Source of the DNA: Myxocyprinus asiaticus
Taxonomy: Eukaryota > Chordata > Actinopteri > Cypriniformes > Catostomidae
Assembly: GCF_019703515.2 (NCBI RefSeq)
Contig: NC_059358.1
Coordinates: 45,146,594-45,210,593 of the forward strand
Reading direction: 5' to 3'
Length of the DNA: 64,000 nucleotides
Below are positions 32,994 through 43,663 of the stretch, piece after piece; positions within the stretch are counted from its first letter, which is position 1, and each line of letters begins with the position of its first letter. The translations under genes and the position numbers were made by a program. The notes beneath the pieces were generated by a model. The model worked only from the letters and a program-made list of their open reading frames with translations. It was not told where the DNA came from and did not search any database.

Positions 32994-34225
32994 ATGGCTG
33001 GGGAGGCGGTGCCAGGGACGTCTACGTCAGCTCTGCATCAGAGTGAAGCAAGGGAGGGGGAAGTCCTGAATTTCCCCACCATTAGAGGATTCTCTGTGGG
33101 GGATTTCCCTCTGGAACAGACAGGAGATGAGACCCTTTAGCACGCTTTTGACCAAGTGAAGATAATTGATGGTCAACGACTCCAGCTGGACATTGCACTC
33201 ACATATCTGTACTTTTCAGTGATAAATGGTTGCTTGTATCAAGTGACACTGGACACTGAAACAAAGGACAATACAATCCAGTTGTTAGTACCGAATAGCC
33301 GCTGGGAAATGTTATTCCAGGCGGCTCATCATAATCCAATGGCAGGACACTTGGGGCAGGGAAAAACACTAAGTCATCTCATGGCTCGCTTCTATTGGCC
33401 GGGCATTCGTGGGGATGTCAGCTGGTGAATCCGTCGGCAACCCCAAAAGCGCCATTGCGCCCATTACCTTTGATCGAGGTTCCCTTCGAAAGAATTGGCA
33501 TGGACCTTGTCGAGCCTTTAGTATGAACTGCAAGGGAACATCGCTTTGTGTTGGTTATGGTGGATTATGCAATGCGATATCGCAAAGCAGTGCCTCTGCG
33601 CAGCATCTTAGCACGTAGTGTTGTGGAGGCACTCTTCAAAATCATCTCCCGAGTAGTGAAAGAAATCCAAAATAAATCCTCACTGATCATGACACCGCTT
33701 CTGTGTCCCGTAAACTATGGGAACTGTATGAATCACTGAGGGTTATATCGATTTGGACAAGCTTCTACCACCCACAAACAGACGGCTTGGTTGAACAGTT
33801 TAATCAGACCCTGAAAAATCTGATTTGTAATTTCGTGCATGAAAATGCTGGGAATTGGGTTAAGTGGCTCGAACCCCTGTTATCTGCAGTACGAGAAGTT
33901 TTCCCCGTTTTAATTGTTGTATGGACATAAGCCCCGAGGCATTAGACCTGAGAGCAAAACTCCACACATTGGGGTGACTATCAGATAGAATTAGCTACAG
34001 GTGCAAGAACATCAGTCCTAACAGTATAACAGGGGAGCTCGGCAATGGGAATTTGCACCGGGAGATAAAGTCCTTGTATTGCTACCCACATCAAGCTCGA
34101 AATTACTCGCTAAATGGCAAGGGCCCTTTGATGTCACAGGGCGAGTCGGGAAGTTGACTATGAGGTGGTGTGTACGGATAGTGGTGCGGGGCACGTCAGA
34201 TTAACCACCTCAACCTCCTAAAACC
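32994..34225 (+). pseudogene. Gmr1-like integrase (zinc finger half deleted)
   Basis: The first frame starts at ATG 32994 with Gly/Ser-rich and acidic residues, then stops at 33138. The next has AAHHNPMAGHLGQGKT (the two His of the HHCC finger) and FYWPGIRGDV. The expected CxxC segment after it is absent: the sequence jumps to the linker before IGMDLVEPL (first Asp, about 33504). Later come VLVMVDYAMRYRKAVPL, the FYHPQTDGLVEQFNQT block (Glu) near 33760, and a GPY/F module (LLAKWQGPFDV near 34110). Several frameshifts occur between these blocks. Confidence 0.8.
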
Positions 34226-34244
34226 ATAGAGAGAGGCAGCCCCT

Positions 34245-35216
34245 GTGACATTGGCAATGGTAGTTCCAGAAAGGGAGGAGCTCGGACCGGAGGTGAATCT
34301 AAAAGCTAATCAGTTCACCACTTGTGGAGACCACATCTCGCCATCCCAACATACGGAGGTTACCAGGTTACAAAAGGAATTCTCTGACGTGTTCTCGTCC
34401 CTCCCCGGCCGCACTGATATCATAGAACACCACGTTGAGGCAACCCCAGGGGCAGTGGTACGTAGTCATCCCTACCGCTTACCCGAACACAAAAAACAGG
34501 TAGTACGGTAAGAATTAAAGGCCATGCTCGATATGGGGGTAATAGAACAATCCCACAGGGATTGGGCCATCCCAGTGGTTCTGGTACCTAAGAGCGAAAG
34601 TCAATGCGGTATCAAAATTTAATGCTTATCCAATGATGAACTGTTCGATTGGTTGGGCACGGCTCACTTTTATTCAACACTGGATTTGACAAAGGGATAT
34701 TTGCAGATCCCCTTAACGCCAATGTCTCATGAAAAAAATTTCCTTATCCACACCGTTTGGTTTACACCAATTTGTGACCCTTCCATTCGGTTTGTTTGGC
34801 TTGCTACGTTTCAGTGTCTTATGGACAGGGTCCTCAGACCGCACGCTGCATATGCCACCGCCTATTTGGATGACATCATTATTTACAGTAATGATTGGCA
34901 GCGGCACATATAGCATCTGGTGGCTATTCTGAGATCACTGCATGGGCGGGACTCACAGCAAACCCTAAGAAGTGCATAATTTGATGGGTGGAGGTATGGT
35001 ATCTGGGGTTCCACTTGGGTCATGGGTAGGTGCGGCCCCAAATTGATAAGACCACAGAGATTGCGGTCAGCCCGACAGTTCCTGGGGCTGACTGTTTATT
35101 ATCAAAGGTTTGTACCTAATTATTCAGACGTCACCAGCCCGCTAACTGATCTCACTAGAAAGGGAGCCCCAGACCCGGTCCAGTGGGCAGAGCGGTGCCA
35201 ACAGGCTTTTACATAG
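34245..35216 (+). pseudogene. Gmr1-like reverse transcriptase
   Basis: N-terminal FSDVFSSLPGRTDIIEHH then RSHPYRLPEHKKQVV, next frame GVIEQSHRDWAIPVVLVPK, then FYSTLDLTKGYLQIPL (motif A, Asp retained), TLPFGLFGLL in a shifted frame, and AYLDDIIIYSNDW (motif C, YLDD at 34863-34874). The 35022-35216 frame covers the connection with RQFLGLTVYYQRFVPNYSD. Stops at 34509, 34620 and 34911 and frameshifts disable it. Confidence 0.85.
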
Positions 35217-35224
35217 GTTAAAGC

Positions 35225-35677
35225 CGCATTTTGTGGTGGGCCTTTATAACATTCTCCCGATTTCTCTCTCCCTTTTGTGTTACAGACTGATGCGGCAGAT
35301 AGGGGGTTGGGAGCCGTGTTGTCCCAGGTGGTCAAGGGGGAGGACCTCGTGGTGCTGTACATTAGCCAGAAACTCTTGGTGAGGGAGGCGAAGTACAGCA
35401 CCATTGAAAAGGAGTGTTTGGCCATCAAGTGGGCAGTCCTCACCCTTTGCTATTACCTTCTGGGATGAGCTTTCACCCTCTGTTCGGACCACGCCCCACT
35501 CCAGTGGCTCTATCACATGAAGGATACCAATGCGCAGGTCACCCTTTGGTATCTGGCTCTTCAGCCCTTTAATTTTGAGGTGGTCCACAGGCCAGGGATG
35601 CAGATGGCTGTCATGGATTTCCTCTCCAGGATGGGGGAGAGTAGTGGGCAGGCCGGACGATTCCCCGGCCTGAGTTG
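35225..35677 (+). pseudogene. Gmr1-like RNase H
   Basis: [16 protein letters not shown] (first Asp), [15 protein letters not shown] (Glu) and LCSDHAPLQWL (Asp) follow in order. A stop (TGA at 35466) interrupts the frame before the last Asp block, which continues to HRPGMQMAVMDFLSRM and a terminal stop at about 35677. The arrangement is that of Ty3/gypsy RNase H. Confidence 0.85.
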
Positions 35678-35689
35678 AGTGATGGGGTA

Positions 35690-36059
35690 TGTGGTGGCTG
35701 GGGGTTGTGGTCAAGCGTTAGTGTGTGAATGGAGAGGGAGATCAGGAGATGGGAATGGTAAGGATTGTCACCTGTTCATGATGAGTCTAACACCTGTTTC
35801 TTGTTCTAGTGAGGGTGCGGGAGAGCGTAAAAGAAAGCCAGACACCGGAGAAGGAAGAGAGAGACTGACATGCCTGTCCTGTTTGCGTGTGTCTGTGCGT
35901 CTGAGAGTATTCTGCTGAAAAGCAGTATTAGTGTGTGTGTGGCTGAAAAGCCCGATTTAAGTTGCCACTGGAAAGCTGTTTTATTTTTCATTGAGAATAA
36001 ACGGCATACGCGTACTGTTCAACCGGCTCCTGCTTTCTCCTTTTATGAACTTTGTTACA
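35690..36059 (+). repeat. 3' LTR of the Gmr1-like element
   Basis: Starts TGTGGTGGCTGGGGG 13 bp after the RNase H stop and is taken to end at TTTGTTACA (36051-36059), giving TG...CA ends and 370 bp. GAGAATAAACGG near 35993 holds a polyadenylation signal. No second LTR copy is in the window, so the ends are inferred. Confidence 0.6.
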
Positions 36060-36204
36060 ACAGTTTTATATTTTATTTATTTTTTATTCTCTTTTTCTAT
36101 AAGGCTGTTTTTTTTTTTTTTAACAGCTTTCAGAATAAAACCCCAAAAGATATTTTTGTATCCTGTGGTGATTATTTTCAACCCACCAGCTACAGAAGGA
36201 AAAA
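36060..36204. other. T-rich spacer
   Basis: Dominated by T runs (36111-36122 is a run of Ts). No feature. Confidence 0.4.
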
Positions 36205-36475
36205 TGACTTAAATATTGATTTTTTCTCACCCACACCTATCATATCGCTTCAGAAGATATGAATTTAACCACCAGAGTCATCTGGATTACTTTCATGTTG
36301 CCCTTGGAGCCTTGGATTTTGGAGCTTCAAAATGTTGGCACCCATTCACTTGCATTTATGGACCTACAGATTTGAAATATTCTTCTAAAAATCTTTAGAT
36401 AGACATCTGGGATGGCATGAGGGTGAGTAAATGATGAGAGAATTTTCATTTTTGGGTGAACTATCCCTTTAAACA
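36205..36475 (+). mobile_element. MITE, ACTCACC family
   Basis: TTTTCTCACCCACACCTATC, a CACCCATTCACTTGCATTTA block, GGCATGAGGGTGAGTAAATG and the terminal TGGGTGAACTATCCCTTTAA. The last is the typical end of one of the commonest small DNA elements in cyprinid genomes (family recalled from memory). Other copies are at 2083, 4350, 11452 and 47352. Confidence 0.75.
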
Positions 36476-37640
36476 GATGATTACCTTAATCGCTGATGTG
36501 GATATAAATGTTACAGATAGACAGAAAGACAGACAGATGAGTTCTGCTGTGAAATCATCACTTCAGGTCAGGAGTTTAACATCGTGCTCAGGTTGGTTTA
36601 TAAATGATTACATGGAATTGTTGGGCCTCATGTATTCAGATAGAAGACAAAGGCAGGCCTAACACAGTCATAAAAACCTAACTCAAGCCCCCACATACCA
36701 AGTCGTAAATCTTACTGATAAAAATCGTGCCAAAATCAAACAAAGGAAGTCCAAACAGACTACAAATCCCATGAAGCCTTGCTCACTAAAGGATCGAACT
36801 CTCAACTCCTATTGGATGAGGCACACAACAGAACGTCCCTCAAACCATGACATCATCAGGAGTAGAAATACCTCTGAAATGCTTCCGGGATTTGCTTCCA
36901 GCAACTTTGCTTGCAGTGGGTAGATGCAGCTCATTGCTGCTCTCAGGTGCAACCTCGTGGCACAAGGAAGTAATGTCCGACTTGAAACTGTGGCCATACA
37001 ATCTCCATCTTGCTGGACGAGTTGAGATTACTCTGTGTTCAACCGAACACTATAACGGATCCAAAGGAGACCGCCGTGCAATCCGCATCTTCATCTGTTT
37101 GCCTGCAGAAGTGAAGAGATTAAAGATTTCTCTTCCATCTTCAATCAAGTCGACATTTCTGAGTTCTCCGCCAGCCCGCCGAGAATCAGCAGCTGTACAC
37201 CCACCGACAGAGTGAGGAAATGGCCTCCCGTCATCACCCGAGCCTCGAGGAACCGAGTCTGTGTTAAAGGACGGATGAACACACATTCTGCATCCTCATG
37301 CAATTCAAGTAAGAGGTTTATGTCTGGGCAGAGATAGAATATTATAGTGTGTTATTCTTGTGTTTCAAGGTTTTTTTGCTTGTACAGTTTACGGACCGCC
37401 ATGTCCGCTCATTATTTATACTCAGGGTATTCATTATCATGAATTTGATTTGCTGTATTGTGGTCCAACCAAATTGGACTGTTGTGCATTTTCGCCATCG
37501 CGGGTGAGACCGACAAACTGAGTTTATCCATTAAAGAGTCAAAGAACACGGGACTGTTTACGAGCCGCGTCTCTGAGTGATAAACTAACAACTGCTTTCT
37601 CTCCCACGATTGCGAAATCGGCTTTGGGGCTGTCACTTAA

Positions 37641-37692
37641 TTCTCTCTCTCTCTCTCTCGTACTAACCACACACACACACACACACACACAC
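37641..37692. repeat. TC and CA microsatellites
   Basis: (TC)n at 37641-37659 and (CA)n at 37668-37692 separated by a few bases. Confidence 0.95.
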
Positions 37693-37921
37693 GCGACCCC
37701 TCACAAACATTCTGGCACACATTTTTGGCTCATAGATAGCTTCGTGCTAAAGCTCAGCTTTGTGCCTAAGCTATCGTACAAGCGGATACACGTGGTAACT
37801 GGTAGACGCCATTGACTGGTTTCTCTCCGCCCACATTCGCGGCCATATTCCTTGGCCAGAAGTCTCACGTGACATACTCTCCACGAGAGTCACGTCCGCC
37901 ATTTTGTGCGCGTCCCTCCTT

Positions 37922-37942
37922 ACACACACACACACACACTCG

Positions 37943-37973
<31 letters not shown>

Positions 37974-37974
37974 C
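37922..37974. repeat. CA microsatellite, interrupted
   Basis: Two CA blocks separated by TCGCTCTCT. Confidence 0.95.
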
Positions 37975-38329
37975 CTCATGTGTTATAGGATTATTTTGAT
38001 TTCCATATCTAATCATATCACCGTTTAGTTTGTAGTTGTAAGTCGGAAGTTTATTGACTGCATTGTATTAATTATTAATTGATATTACTGCATAAATAAA
38101 CTTTGTTTATATTACAAAGAGAAGTGTTTTGGTTTGTTTTGCATATGCCTGTGTCATGCTGACGGGATGTCAGTGCTCGGATTCAAGCCTTCATTCATTG
38201 TTTTTTTTTCCCGAAAATCGATATTCTTCGGATGTCGATTTTCCTAAGAAAACAATCTAATATTGTGACTGTTATACTATCTGGTTATTAGTCCCTGATT
38301 CCAGGGTGGTGCCCCGTCAATGTTAATCC

Positions 38330-38580
38330 TTATTAATATTCTGTTGATTTTTGATAATTGATAATTATCTTTGATGATTGTTGAATTTGAATAATCAATA
38401 AGCTAGTGTTAATTTTAATTAATGTTTCATCGATGTTAACCATTAATGATTATCTTTGATAATTGTTGATTTAAAGGATAAAAAAAGTTAACATTGATTC
38501 TCATCAATGTTCTATTGATTTTAATAATTAATAATTATCTTTGATAATTATTAATTATTGCTAATAACCAAACCTGCTCC
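38330..38580. repeat. AT-rich degenerate tandem repeat
   Basis: AATTATCTTTGATAATT-like words recur about every 70-90 bp (around 38362, 38450 and 38531), alternating with ATGTTCTATTGATTTT-like words. Confidence 0.55.
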
Positions 38581-38903
38581 TAAACGTAGCGCACTACATT
38601 TACTGGAGCCCCATATGAGGTTTTAATGAGTTAGATTCAATTAATTAATTTAAATATTAATTATTAACTAAAGAAATTATTATTAATTATTTCTGATAGT
38701 AACACTGATCTAAACAACCAGTAAAGCCCTACAGAATCATTATGTGTGAATCGTGTGATATATTAGCATAGATATTTCAAGAAGTGTTGCAGAACCTTAG
38801 TTAATGTTACTCTCGACAAACTCCAGGCAGACACAATAAATGAAGACATCCATACTGAGCCAAGACCATGGCCAACTGATTTGAAATCACACCTTGTGCA
38901 TTT

Positions 38904-39525
38904 TGGGTCTATGAATTCAATATTACTAAAGTGTAAACCTTATTAAAGAGCACCTATTGTGGTTTTTAAATGTGCCTAATTTTGTTTTAAAGGCCTCATA
39001 CAATAGATTTACATGCATCCAAGGTCAAAAATACTTTAACTTGCTCATAATTTAAATTGCAGCATTACCTTTTTTTTCCCCAGTGTCAAAAATGACTCAT
39101 TCAATGATCCATTCTAAAGGATTAATTCTAAACTTCTTTCAGAGAGCCTACTCTGCTCTGATTGGCAGATGTCCCAGTCTGTTATGATTGGTCTACCGCT
39201 TAGTGTAGTGTTTGAGGGTGGGTCAAAGCTGTTCGCTAGCAGCCAGTGATGACCAGAGGCGGGTTTTTTGTTACCAAATTACGTAGGTTAGTACAGGAAG
39301 TAAGTCTGGAATTACTAACGACTCGTTTCAGGTGTTCAGAACCGGTTCTTTCGTTTGGGAGTCAATAACTCCATTTGTTGTGCACTTTGATTTTTGAAAC
39401 TTTGCAGACTTTTTTTACATTCAAAAACAGCTATATAACACCACATGAAAGGTAATATTTGAAAAACCATAATAGGTGCTCTTTAATATGGTTTACACTT
39501 TAGTAATATTGGCTTCACAGACCCA
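38904..39525. mobile_element. Nested inverted-repeat element with TTAA-flanked core
   Basis: The inner core 38943-39486 has TTAA on both sides and inverted termini AGAGCACCTATTGTGG and CCATAATAGGTGCTCT. The flanks are themselves inverted: TATTACTAAAGTGTAAACC (38926-38945 area) pairs with GGTTTACACTTTAGTAATA (39490-39510), and TGGGTCT with AGACCCA at the outer edges. Either the termini are about 75 bp long, or a TTAA-specific MITE landed in the loop of an older palindrome. No transposase is coded. Confidence 0.75.
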
Positions 39526-39529
39526 TTAA

Positions 39530-40285
39530 TTTGTTGTAATTTTGGTTATGTTTATTTAAATTGTCGCTTTATCTTTGTACTTATTGGATATCAGTTAAAC
39601 TAATAATTTTTTTTTCTATTATTCAGATGAATTTGTTCGGATGAAAGGCATTATTCATGCCTTTCCGAATATGGTATTTGGCTTCGGGCACATCCCTAGA
39701 CATAACTACAGGCAGTGCCAGGTGTGCACCCGCTTTGGGGCCGGGGTGAAAGGGGGGCCTGCGACGGCCTGCTAAAAGGGAAAGATGGAAACGGCCTTCC
39801 ACTTACGTTACTTAAGGAAATATTTGCAATTCATATGTTACTTGAAAAACTATTTATTTTTTCAGAATACACAGCTTCTTTTGAATGGCCGTCAATGAAA
39901 GAAAAATGTTTTTTTGTTTTGTTTTTGTTACAGTTTCTACCAGCAGGGGATAAGTGGCCTATTACCAAATTACCAAAATCACCAGCATTATTAGGCAAGA
40001 ACAAAGTTAGGTCTGTATTAGGTGATAAGGAGAATAAAGAGGCGTGTAAATATGCATGAAAACATACATGTATTTAATAATAGTGAGGCTGCTATTAAAT
40101 ACCAACCAGTTGCGAACATTATATAACGTTTTATATTGAATATATACATGTATTCATGATGAATGCAACACTTACGTTTTACTTTCTGATTACAATGTAT
40201 AACTCACACTGAGATGCTTTCCTTGACATCATCTTGGCGAAAATATGCTACTTTACTCAGGACTGTGGGATAGTGCATGAAAGCC
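39530..40285. other. No recognised gene
   Basis: An open frame at 39715-40059 (114 codons) has no recognisable domain, and its start lies in a G-rich low-complexity patch. Segment 39640-39715 (CGGGCACATCCCTAG) looks like the end of a dispersed repeat. Confidence 0.35.
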
Positions 40286-40528
40286 CTGCTGGAAAATCCA
40301 GCTTAAGCTGGTGGCTGTGTTTTGGAACATGGCAGCTGGTCCAAGCTGGTCCTTAGCTAGTAGACCAGCTACCGTTTTTCAAAAACCAGCTTGACCACCT
40401 TGAGCTGGTATGACAACCTGTTAGCTGGTCTAAGCTGGTCTCCAAACTTGTACCAGTTAATGACCAGCTAAAGACCAGCTACCATGTTTCAAAATACAGC
40501 TACAAGCTTAAGCTGGATTTTCCATTAG
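40286..40528. mobile_element. Hairpin MITE with AGCTGG internal repeats
   Basis: Termini TGGAAAATCCAGCTTAAGCT (40290) and its inverse ending at 40524. Inside, CAGCTGGTC, TAGCTGGTC and GACCAGCTA recur in both directions, making a multi-arm foldback of about 240 bp. Confidence 0.8.
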
Positions 40529-41469
40529 GGAGAGCACTCCGAAGCTAGTGTGGATTTAGTGTGGGTTAAGTGCACTGAGCTTTGGAATGTTTCAGACATG
40601 GGACAGTCTTGCACACTCTGTGCCATGTGCACTGAAGTTGGCAAGACCGTAAGTGTGGGTACTGGGACAGGCCCTTTGACCCCTTGAAGTTTTTTTTTTT
40701 TTTCACTTGAAATAAAGACTAACATACACACAAGAAGACATGCATTTACACACAATTACAACACATTTGGAGTACTGCATTTGTGAAAAGCCCACCTGAT
40801 AAAAAAAACAAGCATGAAACATGGTCAATCAAACTCATTTACATCCACATAACTGTGGACCAAAACTATGCGGTCAACACTCAGCATGTCACTAACCTTG
40901 TACAATGATTACCACAATTCTATAAGTTCATGCAGTATGGTGGAGCCCAGTAACAACATGTATAATCTTTGCCTTCTATCCTTTACTTTGTTTTCATGAA
41001 TAAAACAGTTAATGAGCACTTGCTGTGCACTGCTGCAGTGCTATATTTCTTTAAAAGCCACATTTGAGCTCACAGAACCTGCATCTATAACTTGCCTTTG
41101 AGTTTGAAGCACACAGAGGACATGAGACCTGATTAATTAGTCCCCAGACACAGGCTAATACTCAGAGGACAGTTGTGTGGTACCACACAGATGCACAGTC
41201 TTTCAGCATTTAAATGAGCCGTCATTCAGCATCACAATGCTCAATTTGAAACTGATATGGTTTGCAATGAATTCCAAAAGGTTTTTTTCCTAATTAGAAT
41301 TGAACTTAAAGTTGGCATCACATTGTCACAGTTAATTATAACGCTGTTATGTCTCTCTCCCGTATCTGTTCTGTCTCTCTCACCTTTGCCCAGTTTGCTG
41401 GGAAATGGGAACAGATGTCTGCTGTTGACTCACTCCGCATGATCACAGCAGGGAAATGGATGGAGTCTT
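40529..41469. other. Probable unique sequence, no recognised feature
   Basis: Even composition and no repeat ends. One T run at 40690-40702. No coding domain found. Confidence 0.35.
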
Positions 41470-42044
41470 TTAACCCTCAGGGGTCGACGGACGCGGCGGC
41501 ACGTCCTGCTGGATTTTTTTCCTCATAACAGCGGAAACAACTTAAAATACTCCGTCATTTTTGGGCATACAGATAAGTGTAAGACATCATTAGAAACTAT
41601 AAAGGGTCAACTTTTATTTGTGAACACTCACAGTAACAACAAAACCTTGTGCTTTTGTAAAATAAAGAAAATAAACAGGGTGTGCTTTCAGCCGTCTCTG
41701 TCTCCACGAGCATCTTTCTGAAATACGTCACAAAAATGAACTGAAACTCTGTGAATACTTATCACACAAACATGAAACATATGTCTAAAGAAAGCTTAAA
41801 ATGTGTACTTTTAAATAAAACAATTCAAATTTAAAACAAAGATTCTCCTGCAATGTAATCTGTATGAAACAAAGCGATGTACAGTTTCTCCTGACTCAGC
41901 TAATTATTGCTAATGTGAACACACACACCAGCAGAGCGCGCTATTCATACGGTAATGTGCTGAGGCGATCAATGCAAATGGTAAACGCCCCCAACAGTGC
42001 CTTAAAAAGCATCATGTTCATTCACTTTTCTGCACGTTTGGAAG

Positions 42045-42178
42045 ATGGCACGCTACACAGGTGAGGAAGCTCCTGGATAGTGACGAAGAGTTCACATTTT
42101 CCTCAGAAGAAGAGCGGGACTCTGACGATTAACGTTTGAAGAGCGACTTTATCCAGCCGAGGATACAATTTCGGATGA
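42045..42178 (+). pseudogene. piggyBac transposase N-terminal exon remnant
   Basis: ATG at 42045 begins MARYTGEEA, then a frameshift leads to DSDEEFTFSSEEERDSDD (42077-42130), the acidic Ser/Glu-rich start typical of piggyBac transposases and piggyBac-derived proteins. A stop follows at 42130. GATGAGTAAGT near 42174 fits a splice donor (GT at 42179), suggesting that the parent gene had an intron here. Confidence 0.65.
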
Positions 42179-42524
42179 GTAAGTCTTTATGTACATTAGT
42201 TGACATGCTATTTTATATAAACATGTACATATTTTATTAGTTGGACTATGTCCAGACTTGCCAGCCAGTATTCAGAGTATTGAAATTTGAAATATGTCCT
42301 AATAGGCAAGTTTTAGTTACATTTAAATGTTGTTTCGGCTAAAGTAGGTATTTAAATTGTATGATGTATGATATAAATATGATATGTAATATGATATAAA
42401 AATAATATTAATGTTTAGATTATATTTTAACTAGTGTTTATGCTGCCTCATTATCATCAACGAAGCTTGTGCTTGCAATTATCTGTTTGAGTGTAAATGT
42501 GTAAAATATGCTGTAAATATGCCC

Positions 42525-42802
42525 ATATTAGAAAATCAGCATATTAGAATGATTTCTGAAGGATCATGTGACACTGAAGACTGCAGTAATGATGCTGAAA
42601 ATTCAGCTTTGATCACAGGAATAATTGCATTTTTCAATATATTCAAATAGAAATGTTATTTTACATTGTAAAAATATTTCACAATATTACTGTTTTTGCT
42701 GTATTTTGGATCAAATAAATGCAGTCTTGGTGAGCAGAAGAGACTTCTTTTAAAAACATTTAAAAATCTTACCAATCTAAAACTTTTAAACGGTAGTGTA
42801 GG
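42525..42802 (+). mobile_element. Right part of a Tc1/mariner-type non-autonomous element
   Basis: TTAGAATGATTTCTGAAGGA, CATGTGACACTGAAGACTGC, GCTGAAAATTCAGCTTTGAT and the final AAACTTTTAAACGGTAGTGTA match a very common fish repeat whose end resembles the MITE at 27482-27983. The left terminus is missing. Confidence 0.7.
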
Positions 42803-43401
42803 TCTAAAATTTTTAAGTAAAGTCTTTATGTAAAGAAAATGTATAGTCAGATTACTTCTTTTAACTTAAACTTGATTTTGTGAATAAGCTACAAACAATA
42901 CATTCAATCATTAAGTCTCCTCACATTCATTCTCTCTCAGGGGAGGGGTCTTTGTCTCCTCAGGTGTGAGTCACATCAATATTCATGATCATCCACGCCT
43001 CCTCGCATATGGCCTTTCTAACACTAAAAGTGTCTTACAAAAGTTAAATGACTATATTGTTTTGTATGAATGAGTGATCAGGATGGTTTTCATATCATTT
43101 TGTAGCAGAAACTCTAGGCTACAAGATCCAGTTCTCAAAAGTCTTGTGAACAAATGTTTAGTATGTGTTATATGGCCTTATTTCAGTGACTTAAAATTTT
43201 AGTTTTTTCAAAAACCACGCATAAACATTATTTTCTCAAAAATACAAACATGTACATACATGTTGTTCACATATTATTGTAGCCCAGTTTGTGCTGAATA
43301 CAGTTTAGCCATTAATATGTTTTAAGCAACTGAAAAAAGCACAAATGTCAATGCATGTCAAAACTTCTCCAGGGCCCAAAACACCCTCAGACCCCAGAGG
43401 G
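42803..43401. other. Rest of the piggyBac derivative, no coding sequence
   Basis: AT-rich, with no domain. Possibly the remainder of the former intron and 3' region. Confidence 0.35.
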
Positions 43402-43663
43402 TTAAAATGATCTTTGAATTTCCAAAACTAATTGCTTTTACTAATTAATATCTGTTAAATGATGTAAAAGGAGAACAAGCAATGCATATACAGTATCAAT
43501 ATGTTGTTATAATACCTTGCATTTGAATATATTTATTAGTATATACTGTATTTATTTAATTGTGTAACAATGAGGATATGTAAAGAAATTGGTTCTTTGT
43601 TTTTGTGCTTGTCCTTTTATTATGAAGTTCTGTTTTTTCTTTCAGAATGCTTGTGTGTTTATT

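Larger units (their letters stand above)
32896..36059 (+). mobile_element. Gmr1-like Ty3/gypsy retrotransposon remnant (integrase before RT)
   Basis: Continuous plus-strand coding remnants run in the order integrase (about 32994-34215), reverse transcriptase (34245-35216), RNase H (35277-35672) and 3' LTR (35690-36059). The usual Ty3/gypsy order is RT-RH-IN. Integrase first, with gypsy-like sequence, is the hallmark of the Gmr1 group described from cod and other deuterostomes. The integrase C-terminus runs directly into the RT N-terminus without a junction, so the order is not a rearrangement of two elements. The 5' LTR and gag are missing, and many stops are present. Confidence 0.8.
36690..38600 (+). 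other. Unclassified promoter-like block, possible long LTR
   Basis: No coding domain. Visible motifs: ACTACAAATCCCATGAAGC at 36759-36777 (close to the ZNF143/STAF site), TCACGTGAC (37865-37873), GCCATTTTG (37898-37906, YY1-like) and scattered CpG. AATAAA at 38095-38100 is followed by TTGTTTATATTACA. A promoter-like part followed by a poly(A) signal and no gene between is what an LTR of 1.4-1.9 kb would look like. A host promoter is the alternative. No primer-binding site or second copy was found. Confidence 0.4.
41470..43405 (+). mobile_element. piggyBac-type element, internally deleted
   Basis: TTAA (41470-41473) is followed by CCCTCAGGGGTC, and the right end GACCCCAGAGGG is followed by TTAA (43402-43405). 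TTAA targets with CCC-starting inverted termini are diagnostic of piggyBac. Near 42045 lies a remnant of the transposase N-terminus. The catalytic DDD region is absent in the 1.9 kb, so it is non-autonomous. A Tc1-type fragment sits inside at 42525-42802. Confidence 0.85.

Noticed and set aside
32896..34230. Integrase and RT as two different elements placed side by side
   Set aside because: The integrase C-terminal module leads straight into the RT N-terminal region with no foreign sequence, so a single Gmr1-like element is the simpler reading.
37641..37974. Regularly spaced short repeats, considered as an array
   Set aside because: They are TC/CA microsatellites with no unique spacers. A CRISPR array is excluded, and the sequence is not prokaryotic.
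38581..38600. Possible primer-binding site TGGAGCCCC after a putative LTR end
   Set aside because: I could not match it to a tRNA 3' end, and no second LTR is present.
39715..40059. 114-codon plus-strand frame beginning in a G-rich patch
   Set aside because: No domain, no splice or promoter context and a repeat-like start. Not enough for a gene call.
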